A DNA stretch of 17,407 nucleotides from JBOHPP01 sp050731755 (GTDB lineage: Bacteria; Methylomirabilota; Methylomirabilia; Rokubacteriales; CSP1-6): the NCBI GenBank assembly GCA_050731755.1, contig JBOHPP010000207.1, positions 1 through 17,407 on the forward strand, read 5' to 3'. Within the stretch, counting starts at the first letter, position 1; each line of letters begins with the position of its first letter. The position numbers and the translations under genes were made by a program. The notes beneath the pieces are model-generated. The model did not search any database and was not told the origin of the DNA. It saw only the letters and a program-made list of their open reading frames with translations. Positions 1 to 7,469 of this stretch are shown here, one piece after another.

Positions 1-1096
1 CAGCATCGCGGCGACGGAAATCTTCAACGGCATCACCCTGGCCCTGGAGGAGATCAACGCGGCCGGCGGCCTGCTGGGGCGCAAGATCGAGCTGATCAAG
101 GAAGACGACGAGAGCGTGCCCACCAAGGGTGTGACCGCCGCCCAGAAGCTCATCACGCGCGACAAGGTGATCGCCATCACCGGCGAGCACGCCAGCTCGG
201 TGACTCTCGCCGACATCGAGGTCGTCCACCGCTACAACATCCCGATGGTCAACACCAACGCGTGGTCGGACGCCATCCGGCTCAAGGGCTACCCGGAAGT
301 CTTCAGCCGCTCGAACTACAACACGCGCGTCTCGGAAGCGATGGCCGAGGTCATCGCGAAGATGAAGGTCAAGAACGTCGTCGCCTATCCCGAGAACACG
401 GACTACGGGATCGGCCAGGCCGAGACGCTGAAGAAGACGCTGGCCAAGGTGGCCCCGGGGGTGAAGTTCACCTATCGCGCGCTGGACCGCGCGGCCAAGG
501 ATTTCACCCCGGCCGTGCTACCGCTCAAGCAGGAGCGGCCGGACATGGTGGTCCTCATGATGCTGCCGCCGTCCGCCTACATCCTGATCAACCAGCTCTA
601 CGAGAACGGTGTGGCCCCCAGCCCGACGACGTGGCTCTACGACGGGGCCGGCATCGCCGACTACCCCGATTTCTGGGACAACGTGAAGGACGCCGGCGTC
701 GGCCTGGTCGCCTTCGGGCTCTACCATCCCAAGATGAACCTGACGCCGCTGGGCAAGCAGGTGCGCGAGATCTACATCGCCAAGGAGAAGCGCGAGCCCA
801 ACCGCCTCATCTTCCAGGCGGCCGACTCACTCTTCATCCTGGCCGACGCCGCCGAGCGCGCGAAGTCGACGGCCCCCGATGCCCTCATCAAGGCGCTGGG
901 CGCCACGCGCTTCGAGGGCGTGCTGGGCACGGTGACGTTCGAAAAGGAACCGGGCATCTACTTCCAGCAGTGGAAGGAGATCCCCTACGTCACCTATCAG
1001 CTCACGGCGAAGAACCAGCAGCTGCCGGACACGCTCCTCATCCAGGCGCCGGGGCTCGAGCTCTCCACCGACAAGCTGATCCGGCCGGCGCGCTGA
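1..1096 (+). CDS. Branched-chain amino acid-type ABC transporter substrate-binding protein, 5' end missing
   Basis: This is the periplasmic binding protein of a Liv/HAAT-family importer, which captures the substrate and delivers it to the LivH/LivM permease pair encoded next. The reading frame is open from the left edge, so the signal peptide and the first strand are outside the window. The visible part has the type I periplasmic-binding (Leu/Ile/Val-binding) pattern. Near the edge is an ALEEINAAGG-type helix followed by GRKIEL. The segment that ends in RDKVIAITGEHAS then leads to the V-V-A-Y-P-E-N-T-D-YG stretch of the second lobe. The protein ends RPAR before TGA at 1094-1096. About 365 residues are visible, close to the usual mature length. 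It heads an apparent operon of five further genes. The ligand cannot be read; the racemase at the end of the operon is the only hint. The family call is firm and the substrate is unknown. Confidence 0.9.
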   Translation, partial: SIAATEIFNGITLALEEINAAGGLLGRKIELIKEDDESVPTKGVTAAQKLITRDKVIAITGEHASSVTLADIEVVHRYNIPMVNTNAWSDAIRLKGYPEVFSRSNYNTRVSEAMAEVIAKMKVKNVVAYPENTDYGIGQAETLKKTLAKVAPGVKFTYRALDRAAKDFTPAVLPLKQERPDMVVLMMLPPSAYILINQLYENGVAPSPTTWLYDGAGIADYPDFWDNVKDAGVGLVAFGLYHPKMNLTPLGKQVREIYIAKEKREPNRLIFQAADSLFILADAAERAKSTAPDALIKALGATRFEGVLGTVTFEKEPGIYFQQWKEIPYVTYQLTAKNQQLPDTLLIQAPGLELSTDKLIRPAR

Positions 1097-1114
1097 CGCC
1101 CCGCGCCCGTTCCA

Positions 1115-1137
1115 GGGGCCGGCGCGGCGCCGGCCCC
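1115..1137 (+). promoter_or_regulatory. GC-rich intercistronic hairpin between binding protein and livH
   Basis: There is a perfect 10-bp inverted repeat (arms 1115-1124 and 1128-1137) with a CGG triloop, lying in the 55-bp gap between the binding-protein stop and livH. No T-run follows, so it is not a standard intrinsic terminator. By analogy with the mal and his operons, such a structure could stabilise the 3' end of the binding-protein mRNA or partly attenuate read-through, giving more binding protein than permease. That role is inference. Confidence 0.5.
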
Positions 1138-1151
1138 GGGGGCCCGACCGC

Positions 1152-2042
1152 GTGCTGATCGCCGAGATCGTCTTCACCGGACTCCTGATGGGCGCCTTCT
1201 ACGCGCTCATGGCCCTTGGTCTCTCCTTGATCTTCGGGATCCTCAAGATCGTCAACTTCGCCCACGGCGAGTTCTTCATGATCGGCGCCTACGCCTACAC
1301 GATGCTCGTACTCCGGGCCGGGGTGCCCCACACCGTCGCCCTGGTCTCCGCGGTCGTCCTGGGCGCCGCGGTGGCGGTCGCCGTCGAGCGGCTGCTCCTG
1401 AGACCGCTCTACACGGGAGGCGTGGCGGCGGGCCCGATGCGCGACGAATACGCGATCATCGTCACCTTCGGACTTTCGCTGTTCCTCATCAACCTCGCCC
1501 ACCAGCTCATGGGCCCCTACCCCTTCAAGGGCCCAGACCTCACGCGGCTGTCGCGCATGGAGGTGCTCGGCGTCTTCGTCAGCCCCCATCGACTGCTGGC
1601 CAGCGGGATCGCCCTGGCCACGCTGGCGCTGGCCGCGGGCGCCATCCGATGGACGATGTGGGGCAAGCGCGTGCAGGCCGTCGCCCAGAACCGCTTCGGG
1701 GCGGCCATCGCCGGGATCGATCCCGCCCGCGTGAGCGTCACCGTGCTCGCGCTCTCCGGCGGCGTGGTGGCGCTGTCGGGCGCCCTCCTGTCGCCGCTGT
1801 TCCACACCTATCCCGACGTGGGGGCCTTTCCCGCCGTGAAGTCCTTCGTGGTGGTGGTGCTGGGCGGGATGGGCTCGATCCCGGGCAGCATCGTGGGCGG
1901 ACTGCTGCTGGGCGTCCTGGAGAACTTCGGCGCGATTTACCTCTCGTACGACTACCGCGACACCTTCGGCTTCGTCATCCTGGTGTTGGTGCTGTTGCTC
2001 CGGCCCCAGGGCCTCTTCGGCGAGCGGACGCGCGAGGTCTGA
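1152..2042 (+). CDS. livH: Branched-chain amino acid-type ABC transporter permease LivH (operon A)
   Basis: This is an inner-membrane permease subunit that pairs with LivM to form the translocation channel. The product is 296 residues and strongly hydrophobic, with about eight membrane segments. It carries the LivH hallmark GLSLIFGILKIVNFAHGEF near residues 23-41. The cytoplasmic coupling segment around AVAQNRFGAAIAGIDPARV follows the usual LivH pattern of a conserved Asn followed by G-x-D/N. The C-terminal GGMGSIPGSIVGGLLLGVLE is also typical. The start is GTG at 1152, because the first hydrophobic helix begins at once (VLIAEIVF) and no better start lies nearby. A G-rich stretch about 10 nt upstream is a weak ribosome site. 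It is separated by 1 bp from livM. The family is certain; the substrate is not. Confidence 0.93.
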   Translation: MLIAEIVFTGLLMGAFYALMALGLSLIFGILKIVNFAHGEFFMIGAYAYTMLVLRAGVPHTVALVSAVVLGAAVAVAVERLLLRPLYTGGVAAGPMRDEYAIIVTFGLSLFLINLAHQLMGPYPFKGPDLTRLSRMEVLGVFVSPHRLLASGIALATLALAAGAIRWTMWGKRVQAVAQNRFGAAIAGIDPARVSVTVLALSGGVVALSGALLSPLFHTYPDVGAFPAVKSFVVVVLGGMGSIPGSIVGGLLLGVLENFGAIYLSYDYRDTFGFVILVLVLLLRPQGLFGERTREV

Positions 2043-2043
2043 G

Positions 2044-3015
2044 GTGCGGCGGATCCCGCTGTCTCGGACGGACTTCGCGCTGTCCTTCGCGCTGCTCGGC
2101 GGGCTCGCCCTCCTGCCGCTGGCCGTGGAGTCGCCCTACTGGCTCGGCGTGATCGTCACCGGCCTCTATTACGCGCTGCTCGCGGTGAGCTGGAACCTCC
2201 TGGCCGGCGTCACCGGACTCTTCTCGATGGCGCCCGGCGCCTTCGCCATGACCGGCGCCTACACCAGCGGCCTCCTCTACCACCACTTCGGGATCGGCCC
2301 ATCGATCGGGATCCCGGCCGCCATCGTCGCGTCGGCCGGCGTCGGCTTCGGGCTGGGCCGGATCACGCTGCGCTTGCGGGGCGCCTACCTGGCCCTCACC
2401 ACGCTGGCCTTCACCGAAATCCTGCGGCTGGCCATCGCCAACTCGATCTCGATCACGCGCGGCGACCTCGGCCTCAGCGTGCCCGCGATCCTGGGCGGCC
2501 GGCGGCTTCCGATCCTCTATCTGTTCCTGGCCGTCCTCGTCGCCTACCAGCTCCTGCTCATGCTCCTCCTCCGCAGCAAGACCGGCCTCTTCCTCCGGGC
2601 CATCCGCGACGACGAGCTCGGCGCCATGGGCCGCGGCGTCGACGTCGTCCGCTACAAGACGCTGGCCTTCACGGTCAGCAGCGCGGGCACCGGGCTGGCC
2701 GGCGCGCTGTTCGTCCACTTCCTGCAGCTGGCCAGCCCGGAGATCGGCCTGATCCTCCAGACCGGCCTCGTCATCAGCATGGTGGTGATCGGAGGCATGG
2801 GAACGGCCACCGGGCCCCTGATCGGCGCCTTTCTGGTGGAGTGGGCGTCGGAGGCGCTCCGCGAGGTGGGCGTCCGCCACCTGCTCGTCTTCTCGCTGGT
2901 GGTGATCCTCTTCGCGCGGTTCTTCCGCGACGGCCTCGTCGGGCTCATCCCGCGGCTGGCGCGGCGGCCGGCGCCGTCCGCCGCCTCGGTCTCGGCGCCC
3001 GGAGGCGCACCGTGA
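2044..3015 (+). CDS. livM: Branched-chain amino acid-type ABC transporter permease LivM (operon A)
   Basis: This is the second inner-membrane permease subunit. At 323 residues it is longer and more N-terminally extended than LivH, as expected for LivM. The conserved LivM core is visible. It begins with ALLAVSWNLLAGVTGLFS, then has GAFAMTGAYTSG in the place of the usual H-A-A-F-F-G-I-G-A-Y-T motif. The LRLRGAYLALTTLAFTEILR segment follows, and then the cytoplasmic coupling loop AIRDDELGAMGRGVDVVRYKTLAF. The GTG start at 2044 is one base after the livH stop. The 3' end overlaps livG by the GTGA motif at 3012-3015, which implies translational coupling. The C-terminal tail after the last helix is Ala/Pro/Arg-rich and probably cytoplasmic. 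Confidence 0.93.
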   Translation: MRRIPLSRTDFALSFALLGGLALLPLAVESPYWLGVIVTGLYYALLAVSWNLLAGVTGLFSMAPGAFAMTGAYTSGLLYHHFGIGPSIGIPAAIVASAGVGFGLGRITLRLRGAYLALTTLAFTEILRLAIANSISITRGDLGLSVPAILGGRRLPILYLFLAVLVAYQLLLMLLLRSKTGLFLRAIRDDELGAMGRGVDVVRYKTLAFTVSSAGTGLAGALFVHFLQLASPEIGLILQTGLVISMVVIGGMGTATGPLIGAFLVEWASEALREVGVRHLLVFSLVVILFARFFRDGLVGLIPRLARRPAPSAASVSAPGGAP

Positions 3016-3737
3016 GCGCGCCGCTCCTCGAGGTCGCCGACGTGAGCAAGAGCTTCGGGGGCATCCTCGCCGTCGACCGCGCCAGCCTGCGCATCTCGGC
3101 GGGGGAGCTCGTCGGGCTGATCGGCCCCAACGGCTCCGGCAAGACGACGCTCCTCAACCTCGTGACCGGGTACTACGCGCCGGAGGCGGGCCGCGTCCGG
3201 CTGGACGGCCGCGAGATCACGGCCAGCGCCCCCGATCGGATCTTCCGGGCCGGGCTCGTGCGGATGTTCCAGCACGTGAAGGTCTTCCGCCGCCTCTCCG
3301 CTCTCGAGAATCTGGAGGTGGCCGGCCGCGGCGCCGGCCTGGCCGCGCGCGACGCGCGGGATCGCGGTCGGCGCGTCCTCGACCGGCTGGGCCTCATCGG
3401 GCACGCCGACGACGAGGTGGCGACGCTGTCGGGCGGCCAGCAGAAGCTCGTCGAGTTCGGGGCCTGCTTCATGTCCGAGCCCCGGCTCGTCGTGCTCGAC
3501 GAGCCGTTCGCCGCCATCCACGTGACGGTGCGGCAGGTGATGCTCGATGTCATCACCGAGCGCCACGCCCGCGGGCAGGCGTTCGTCGTGGTGAGCCACG
3601 ATATCCCGGCCATCATGCGAATCTGCCCGCGCACCATCTGCATGAACGCCGGCGCCGTCATCGCCGATGGCCCCACTCCAGCCGTGATGGCCCAGGATCA
3701 AGTGATTCAAGCCTACCTCGGCGGGCACCGGCCGTGA
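3012..3737 (+). CDS. livG: Branched-chain amino acid-type ABC transporter ATP-binding protein LivG (operon A)
   Basis: This is a cytoplasmic ATPase subunit energising uptake. The product is 241 residues. It has Walker A GPNGSGKTT at residues 38-46, Q-loop Gln 87 in RMFQHVK, signature LSGGQ at 139-143, Walker B LVVLDEP ending at 165 and the H-loop His 196 in VVSHDI. The start is GTG at 3012 inside the GTGA overlap with livM; the frame is open further upstream, but there it only shadows livM. One oddity is the segment after Walker B, which reads FAAIHVTV instead of the usual A-G-L-N-P or A-G-I-H-P type D-loop, so the conserved Pro is absent. All catalytic motifs are otherwise intact. It also overlaps livF by GTGA (3734-3737). 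Confidence 0.92.
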   Translation: MSAPLLEVADVSKSFGGILAVDRASLRISAGELVGLIGPNGSGKTTLLNLVTGYYAPEAGRVRLDGREITASAPDRIFRAGLVRMFQHVKVFRRLSALENLEVAGRGAGLAARDARDRGRRVLDRLGLIGHADDEVATLSGGQQKLVEFGACFMSEPRLVVLDEPFAAIHVTVRQVMLDVITERHARGQAFVVVSHDIPAIMRICPRTICMNAGAVIADGPTPAVMAQDQVIQAYLGGHRP

Positions 3738-4456
3738 GCGCCCTCCTGCGGGTCGAGGGCGTGACGGCCGGCTACCTGCCGGGGATCGACATCCTGCAGG
3801 ACGTCAGCCTGCAGGTGGAGGCGCGGACGGTCGCCGGCCTCATCGGACTGAACGGGGCCGGCAAGTCGACGCTGATGCACGTCATCGCTGGGTTCCTGCC
3901 CTGCCGCCGCGGTCGCGTCCGGCTGGACGACCGGGACATCACTGGACGTCCGCCCCACACCATGATCGACCACGGGCTGTGGTACATCCCCCAGGCCTCC
4001 TCGCTGTTCCCGTACCTGTCCGTGAAGGACAACCTCGCCCTCGTCGTCGCGCGCCGACGGGGCGCGACGGGCGCCGGGCGCCTAGAGGCCGCCCTCGACG
4101 CGTTGCCGGCGCTGCGCGCCAAGCTCTCGAGCCAGGCCGGAGCGCTCTCGGGCGGCCAGCAGAAGATGCTCGAGTTCGCGAAGGCGCTGGTGGTCCGGCC
4201 ACGCCTCTGCCTGGTGGACGAGCCGACCGTCGGGCTCGCACCGCGCCTGGCCGACGAGATCTACACGTGGGTGGAGGCGCTGGCCCGCGAGGGAACGAGC
4301 ATCCTCCTCGTGGATCACAACGTGCAGCAGGTCATCCGCATGAGCGCGACCGTCCACGTGATGAGCCTCGGCCGCATCGCCGCCAGCGGCGACGCCGCGC
4401 GGTTCGCCGAGGACCTTCACGGTCAGGTCCGCCAGTGGCTGGGGATCGCGCTCTGA
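3734..4456 (+). CDS. livF: Branched-chain amino acid-type ABC transporter ATP-binding protein LivF (operon A)
   Basis: This is the second ATPase subunit, expected to form the nucleotide-binding pair with LivG. At 240 residues it has the usual LivF length. Walker A is GLNGAGKST at residues 38-46, with Leu where Pro is usual. The Q-loop stretch is YIPQASSLFPYLSV, the signature is LSGGQ followed by QKMLEFAKAL, Walker B is LCLVDEP and the following D-loop is TVGLAP, as in LivF. The H-loop His lies in VDHNVQQV. The GTG start at 3734 overlaps the livG stop by 4 bp. The stop at 4454-4456 is 11 bp before the racemase start and within its ribosome-binding region, so the racemase is likely co-transcribed. 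Confidence 0.93.
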   Translation: MSALLRVEGVTAGYLPGIDILQDVSLQVEARTVAGLIGLNGAGKSTLMHVIAGFLPCRRGRVRLDDRDITGRPPHTMIDHGLWYIPQASSLFPYLSVKDNLALVVARRRGATGAGRLEAALDALPALRAKLSSQAGALSGGQQKMLEFAKALVVRPRLCLVDEPTVGLAPRLADEIYTWVEALAREGTSILLVDHNVQQVIRMSATVHVMSLGRIAASGDAARFAEDLHGQVRQWLGIAL

Positions 4457-4467
4457 GGGAGCGAACG

Positions 4468-5187
4468 ATGAGGATCAAGGTGATCAATCCGAACACGACG
4501 GAGAGCATGACGGCCAAGATCGGTGCGGCGGCCCGCGCGGTGGCCGGAGACAAGACGGAGATCGTCGCCATCAACCCGCGGACGGGTCCCGTCTCGATCG
4601 AAGGTCACGTGGACGAGGCGCTGAGCGTTCCCGGCCTCCTGGAGGAGATCCGGCGCGGCGAGGCCGAGGGCTTCGACGGCTACGTCATCGCGTGCTTCGG
4701 GGACCCGGGCCTGCTGGCCGCCCGCGAGCTGGCCCGCGGGCCCGTGGTCGGGATCGCGGAGGCGGCCATGCACGCCGCCAGCCTGATCAGCACGGGCTTC
4801 ACGATCGTGACCACACTGACCCGCACCCGGGCCATCAGCGAGCACCTGGTCCACGCCTACGGCATGGAGCGGTTCTGCCGCCGCATCCGGTGCACGGAGC
4901 TGGCGGTGCTCGACCTCGAGCGCGCGGGCTCCGAGGCCCAGCGCGTCATCGCTGAGGAGTGCCGCCGGGCGCTCGCCGAGGACGGCGCCGAGGCGATCGT
5001 GCTCGGCTGTGCGGGGATGGCCGACCTCACCGCCCGGCTGACCCGCGAGATCGGCGCTCCCGTCCTCGACGGCGTCGCCGCCGCCGTCAAGCTGGTGGAG
5101 GCGCTGGTGGGGATGGGGCTGGGGACCAGCAAGCGCGGCGGCCTCGCCTATCCGCTGGCCAAGGAGTACAAAGGCGGGGCCTTCTGA
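4468..5187 (+). CDS. hyuE: Hydantoin racemase / Asp-Glu racemase family protein
   Basis: The predicted role is a cofactor-independent two-cysteine racemase, most like hydantoin racemase, which interconverts D- and L-5-substituted hydantoins; a related racemase or maleate-isomerase-like activity is possible. The product is 239 residues. The N-terminus has the I-N-P-N-T-T motif typical of HyuE. The two catalytic cysteines are Cys76 in IACFGDPG and Cys181 in VLGCAGM. From memory, Cys76 and Cys181 are the catalytic pair described for the Sinorhizobium meliloti hydantoin racemase, so the numbering agrees. The ATG at 4468 has a strong GAGGGAG ribosome site 6 nt upstream. It is the last gene of Liv operon A, suggesting that the imported compound or a derivative is racemised. 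No hydantoinase or carbamoylase is in the window. Confidence 0.78.
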   Translation: MRIKVINPNTTESMTAKIGAAARAVAGDKTEIVAINPRTGPVSIEGHVDEALSVPGLLEEIRRGEAEGFDGYVIACFGDPGLLAARELARGPVVGIAEAAMHAASLISTGFTIVTTLTRTRAISEHLVHAYGMERFCRRIRCTELAVLDLERAGSEAQRVIAEECRRALAEDGAEAIVLGCAGMADLTARLTREIGAPVLDGVAAAVKLVEALVGMGLGTSKRGGLAYPLAKEYKGGAF

Positions 5188-5219
5188 TTGTCAACAATCC
5201 TGTTGCGGTTTGTCGACGA
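5186..5219. promoter_or_regulatory. Paired dyad operator-like boxes upstream of Liv operon B
   Basis: A 6-2-6 inverted repeat, GATTGT-CA-ACAATC, spans 5186-5199. A related half-decayed copy, TTGTCGACGA, lies at 5210-5219 and matches TTGTCAACAA at 8 of 10 positions. The centres are 22 bp apart, about two helical turns. The form T-N-G-T-N2-A-C-N-A resembles operators of GntR-family (FCD-type) regulators. The boxes flank and overlap the proposed -35 element. No GntR gene is in the window, so the regulator is unknown. Confidence 0.4.
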
Positions 5220-5232
5220 CCTGGCGTTTAAT
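5203..5232 (+). promoter_or_regulatory. Candidate sigma-70 promoter for Liv operon B
   Basis: The -35-like hexamer TTGCGG (5203-5208) and the -10-like hexamer TTTAAT (5227-5232, one mismatch to consensus) are separated by 18 bp. This is one of the few AT-richer spots in the region. The predicted start near 5239 leaves a leader of about 70 nt before the ATG at 5311. The assignment is by pattern only. Confidence 0.4.
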
Positions 5233-5278
5233 ACCGGCGCCGCGCGCGGTCGCCTCGGACGCCGGGCGCGAGCACGCC

Positions 5279-5296
5279 GACGGGACGACCCGTCCC
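5279..5296 (+). promoter_or_regulatory. Leader hairpin just upstream of the operon B ribosome site
   Basis: Two mutually exclusive 6-bp hairpins share this stretch. One is GACGGG / CCCGTC (5279-5284 with 5289-5294), and the other is GGGACG / CGTCCC (5282-5287 with 5291-5296). They end 2 to 4 nt before the GAGGGA ribosome site at 5299-5304. A structure so close could modulate initiation or protect the 5' end. GC-rich DNA produces such repeats often, so the function is uncertain. Confidence 0.3.
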
Positions 5297-5310
5297 ACGA
5301 GGGAAACCCA

Positions 5311-6576
5311 ATGGACGACCACGGCGAACGGCGAATCGGACGGCGCGAACTCCTGAAATCCGCGGCGGGCACGGCGGCGGCCCTGACGCTCGGTCCCGCC
5401 CTCGGCGGACCGGCGGCCGCACAGGGACGGGAGCTCAAGGTCGGCTTCCTGCTGCCGCTCACCGGCGGCTTCGCCGAGGCGGGCCAGCTCCACAAGCGGG
5501 CGGTCGAGATGGCGGTCGAGGAGATCAACGCGGCGGGCGGCGTCAAGAGCCTGGGCGGGGCCAAGATCGTCGCACTCTTCGGCAACTCCTCGAGCGTCGA
5601 CGAGGCCAACACCGAGACCGAGCGTCTCATCGCGCGCGAAAAGGCGATCGCCATCATCGGCGCCTACTCCTCGGGGGCAACGATCTCCAGCTCGGTCATC
5701 GCCGAGCGCGCCGCCATCCCCTACGTGGTGCCCAATGCGCTGGCCGACGAGATCACCGGCCGCGGGCTCAAGTACGTGTTCAAGTCGGTGCCGCACTTCT
5801 CCCAGTTCGCCATCAACAGCGGCGAGCTGGTGCGTGAGCTGTCCCGGACGGCGCGCGTCGAGGCCAAGACGGCGTGCCTCGTCCGTGAGAACAACTTCTT
5901 CGGCAACGTCGTCGGCCGCGAGTTCGCCAAGCACATGCCGCAGTTCGCCCTCAAGGTCGTCACCGACAACATCTTCCCGTCCAACCCGACCTCGTTCGAG
6001 GACGTGATCCTCAAGCTCAAGGGAGACGCCCCGGACGTCGTCTTCGCCGCCGGCGAACCGTCGTCGATCACCCTCCTCTTCCAGCAGCTGAACGAGCTAC
6101 GCTACTGGCCCAAGCTCGGCTGGGTCGGTGTGGGCGGCGGCTACTCGAATCCGATCACCTGGAAGAACCTGGGCAAGCTCGCCGACGGCCTCGTCGTCGT
6201 CAACGACTGGTTCCCCGAGATCAAGCGGCCGGGCGCGACCGAGGTGAACGCGCGCTTCAAGGCCCGAACCGGCGTCGACATGCTGGGCAACGCCAACACC
6301 ACGTACGCCGGCGTCTACATCGTCCACGCCGCGCTCGAGAAGGCGGCCTCGACGGAGGGGCCGAAGATCCGCGAGGCGCTGGCCGCGCTGGACCTGACCT
6401 CCGGGGTCCCGCTGTTCATGTACGAGCGGGTGAAGTTCGACGACAAGGGCTTCATGACCTACGCCAAGCTCGTCGGCGCCCAGGTGCGGGACGGCCAGGC
6501 GCGCGTGGTGTGGCCGGGCACGCTGAAGGTGACCGACGCCGTCTGGCCGGTCCCGGACTGGAGCAAGCGGGCCTAG
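5311..6576 (+). CDS. Branched-chain amino acid-type ABC transporter substrate-binding protein with Tat signal (operon B)
   Basis: This is the periplasmic binding protein of the second Liv-type importer. The product is 421 residues. The N-terminus carries a twin-arginine motif, RRELLK at residues 11-16. A hydrophobic Ala-rich stretch follows, with a likely cleavage after Ala37 in the AAA-Q context, so export through the Tat system in folded form is predicted. The mature part begins KVGFLLPLTGGFAE, the standard start of the Leu/Ile/Val-binding fold, followed by the EEINAAGG helix and further lobe-2 motifs up to the WPVPDWSKRA end. The ATG at 5311 was chosen because GAGGGA at 5299-5304 is 6 nt upstream and the signal peptide starts here; the frame is open further upstream but has no signal-like sequence. 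It differs clearly in sequence from the operon A binding protein. The ligand is unknown. Confidence 0.92.
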   Translation: MDDHGERRIGRRELLKSAAGTAAALTLGPALGGPAAAQGRELKVGFLLPLTGGFAEAGQLHKRAVEMAVEEINAAGGVKSLGGAKIVALFGNSSSVDEANTETERLIAREKAIAIIGAYSSGATISSSVIAERAAIPYVVPNALADEITGRGLKYVFKSVPHFSQFAINSGELVRELSRTARVEAKTACLVRENNFFGNVVGREFAKHMPQFALKVVTDNIFPSNPTSFEDVILKLKGDAPDVVFAAGEPSSITLLFQQLNELRYWPKLGWVGVGGGYSNPITWKNLGKLADGLVVVNDWFPEIKRPGATEVNARFKARTGVDMLGNANTTYAGVYIVHAALEKAASTEGPKIREALAALDLTSGVPLFMYERVKFDDKGFMTYAKLVGAQVRDGQARVVWPGTLKVTDAVWPVPDWSKRA

Positions 6577-6596
6577 TCGCGCGGGCGGGGCCGGCG

Positions 6597-7469
6597 GTGC
6601 CAGCGGACATTCTCCTGCAGGCCCTGGTGCTGGGCCTCCTGCAGGGCGGCATCTACGCCCTCGTCGCCGCCGGCCTCACGCTGATCTACGGCGTGATGAA
6701 GGTCGTCAACTTCGCGCACGCCGAGTTCCTGACCCTGGGCATGTACCTGGCGCTGGCGGCGTGGGGTCTCGGCGTCAGCCCCTACCTGGCCGTCGTCCCG
6801 ATCCTCGGCCTTGTCTTCGTGCTGGGCGCCGGCGTGCAGCGGATGCTCATCCGGCCCGCGCTCCGCCATCCCCAGATCAATCAGATGCTCATCACCATCG
6901 GGCTGTCCACCATGCTCATCGGCGGCATGCAGCTGACCTGGGGCCCGAACAATCAGGTCCTGCGCCTGCCCTGGGCGCGCGCCGCGCTGACCGTGGGCGA
7001 TCTCCGCGTCACCTACACGCGCCTCATCGCCTTCGCCGCCGCCGTCGCCATCGCCGCCGGCTTCTGGCTCTTCCTCAAACGGGCGCGGGGGGGCCTGGCC
7101 ATCCGCGCCGCGACCCAGAATCCCGCCGCCGCGCGGCTGATGGGCGTGAACGTCGAGGCCGTGAACCTCCTGACTTTCGGGCTGGGGGCCGGGATCGCCG
7201 GGGGCGCCGGCGCGTTCATCGCCCCGGTGTTCTTCATCAACCCCACCTTCGGCATCGACTACTTCCTGCTCCCCGCCTTCGTCATCGTCGTGCTGGGGAC
7301 GATGGGCAATTTCCTGGGCGCGATGATCGGCGGTCTGGCTATCGGGACGGCCGAGAGCCTGGGGGGCCTCTACCTCGGCGCCTCCCTCCGCCAGCTCGTC
7401 AGCCTGGCCATCTTCGTGCTGATCCTGCTCGTCCTGCCCCGGGGCATCTTCCGCGGCCGCGTGACGTGA
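6597..7469 (+). CDS. livH: Branched-chain amino acid-type ABC transporter permease LivH (operon B)
   Basis: This is an inner-membrane permease subunit of 290 residues. It has the LivH hallmark GLTLIYGVMKVVNFAHAEF near residues 24-42 and the coupling loop ATQNPAAARLMGVNVEAVN. The C-terminal block VLGTMGNFLGAMIGGLAIG is also present. GTG at 6597 is the best start. It gives VPADILLQALVLGLLQGGIY, which enters the first membrane helix as in other LivH proteins. An ATG at 6510 would overlap the binding-protein gene by 67 bp and add a hydrophilic stretch. The gap to the binding-protein stop is only 20 bp and has no hairpin, unlike operon A. The 3' end overlaps livM by GTGA. Confidence 0.93.
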   Translation: MPADILLQALVLGLLQGGIYALVAAGLTLIYGVMKVVNFAHAEFLTLGMYLALAAWGLGVSPYLAVVPILGLVFVLGAGVQRMLIRPALRHPQINQMLITIGLSTMLIGGMQLTWGPNNQVLRLPWARAALTVGDLRVTYTRLIAFAAAVAIAAGFWLFLKRARGGLAIRAATQNPAAARLMGVNVEAVNLLTFGLGAGIAGGAGAFIAPVFFINPTFGIDYFLLPAFVIVVLGTMGNFLGAMIGGLAIGTAESLGGLYLGASLRQLVSLAIFVLILLVLPRGIFRGRVT

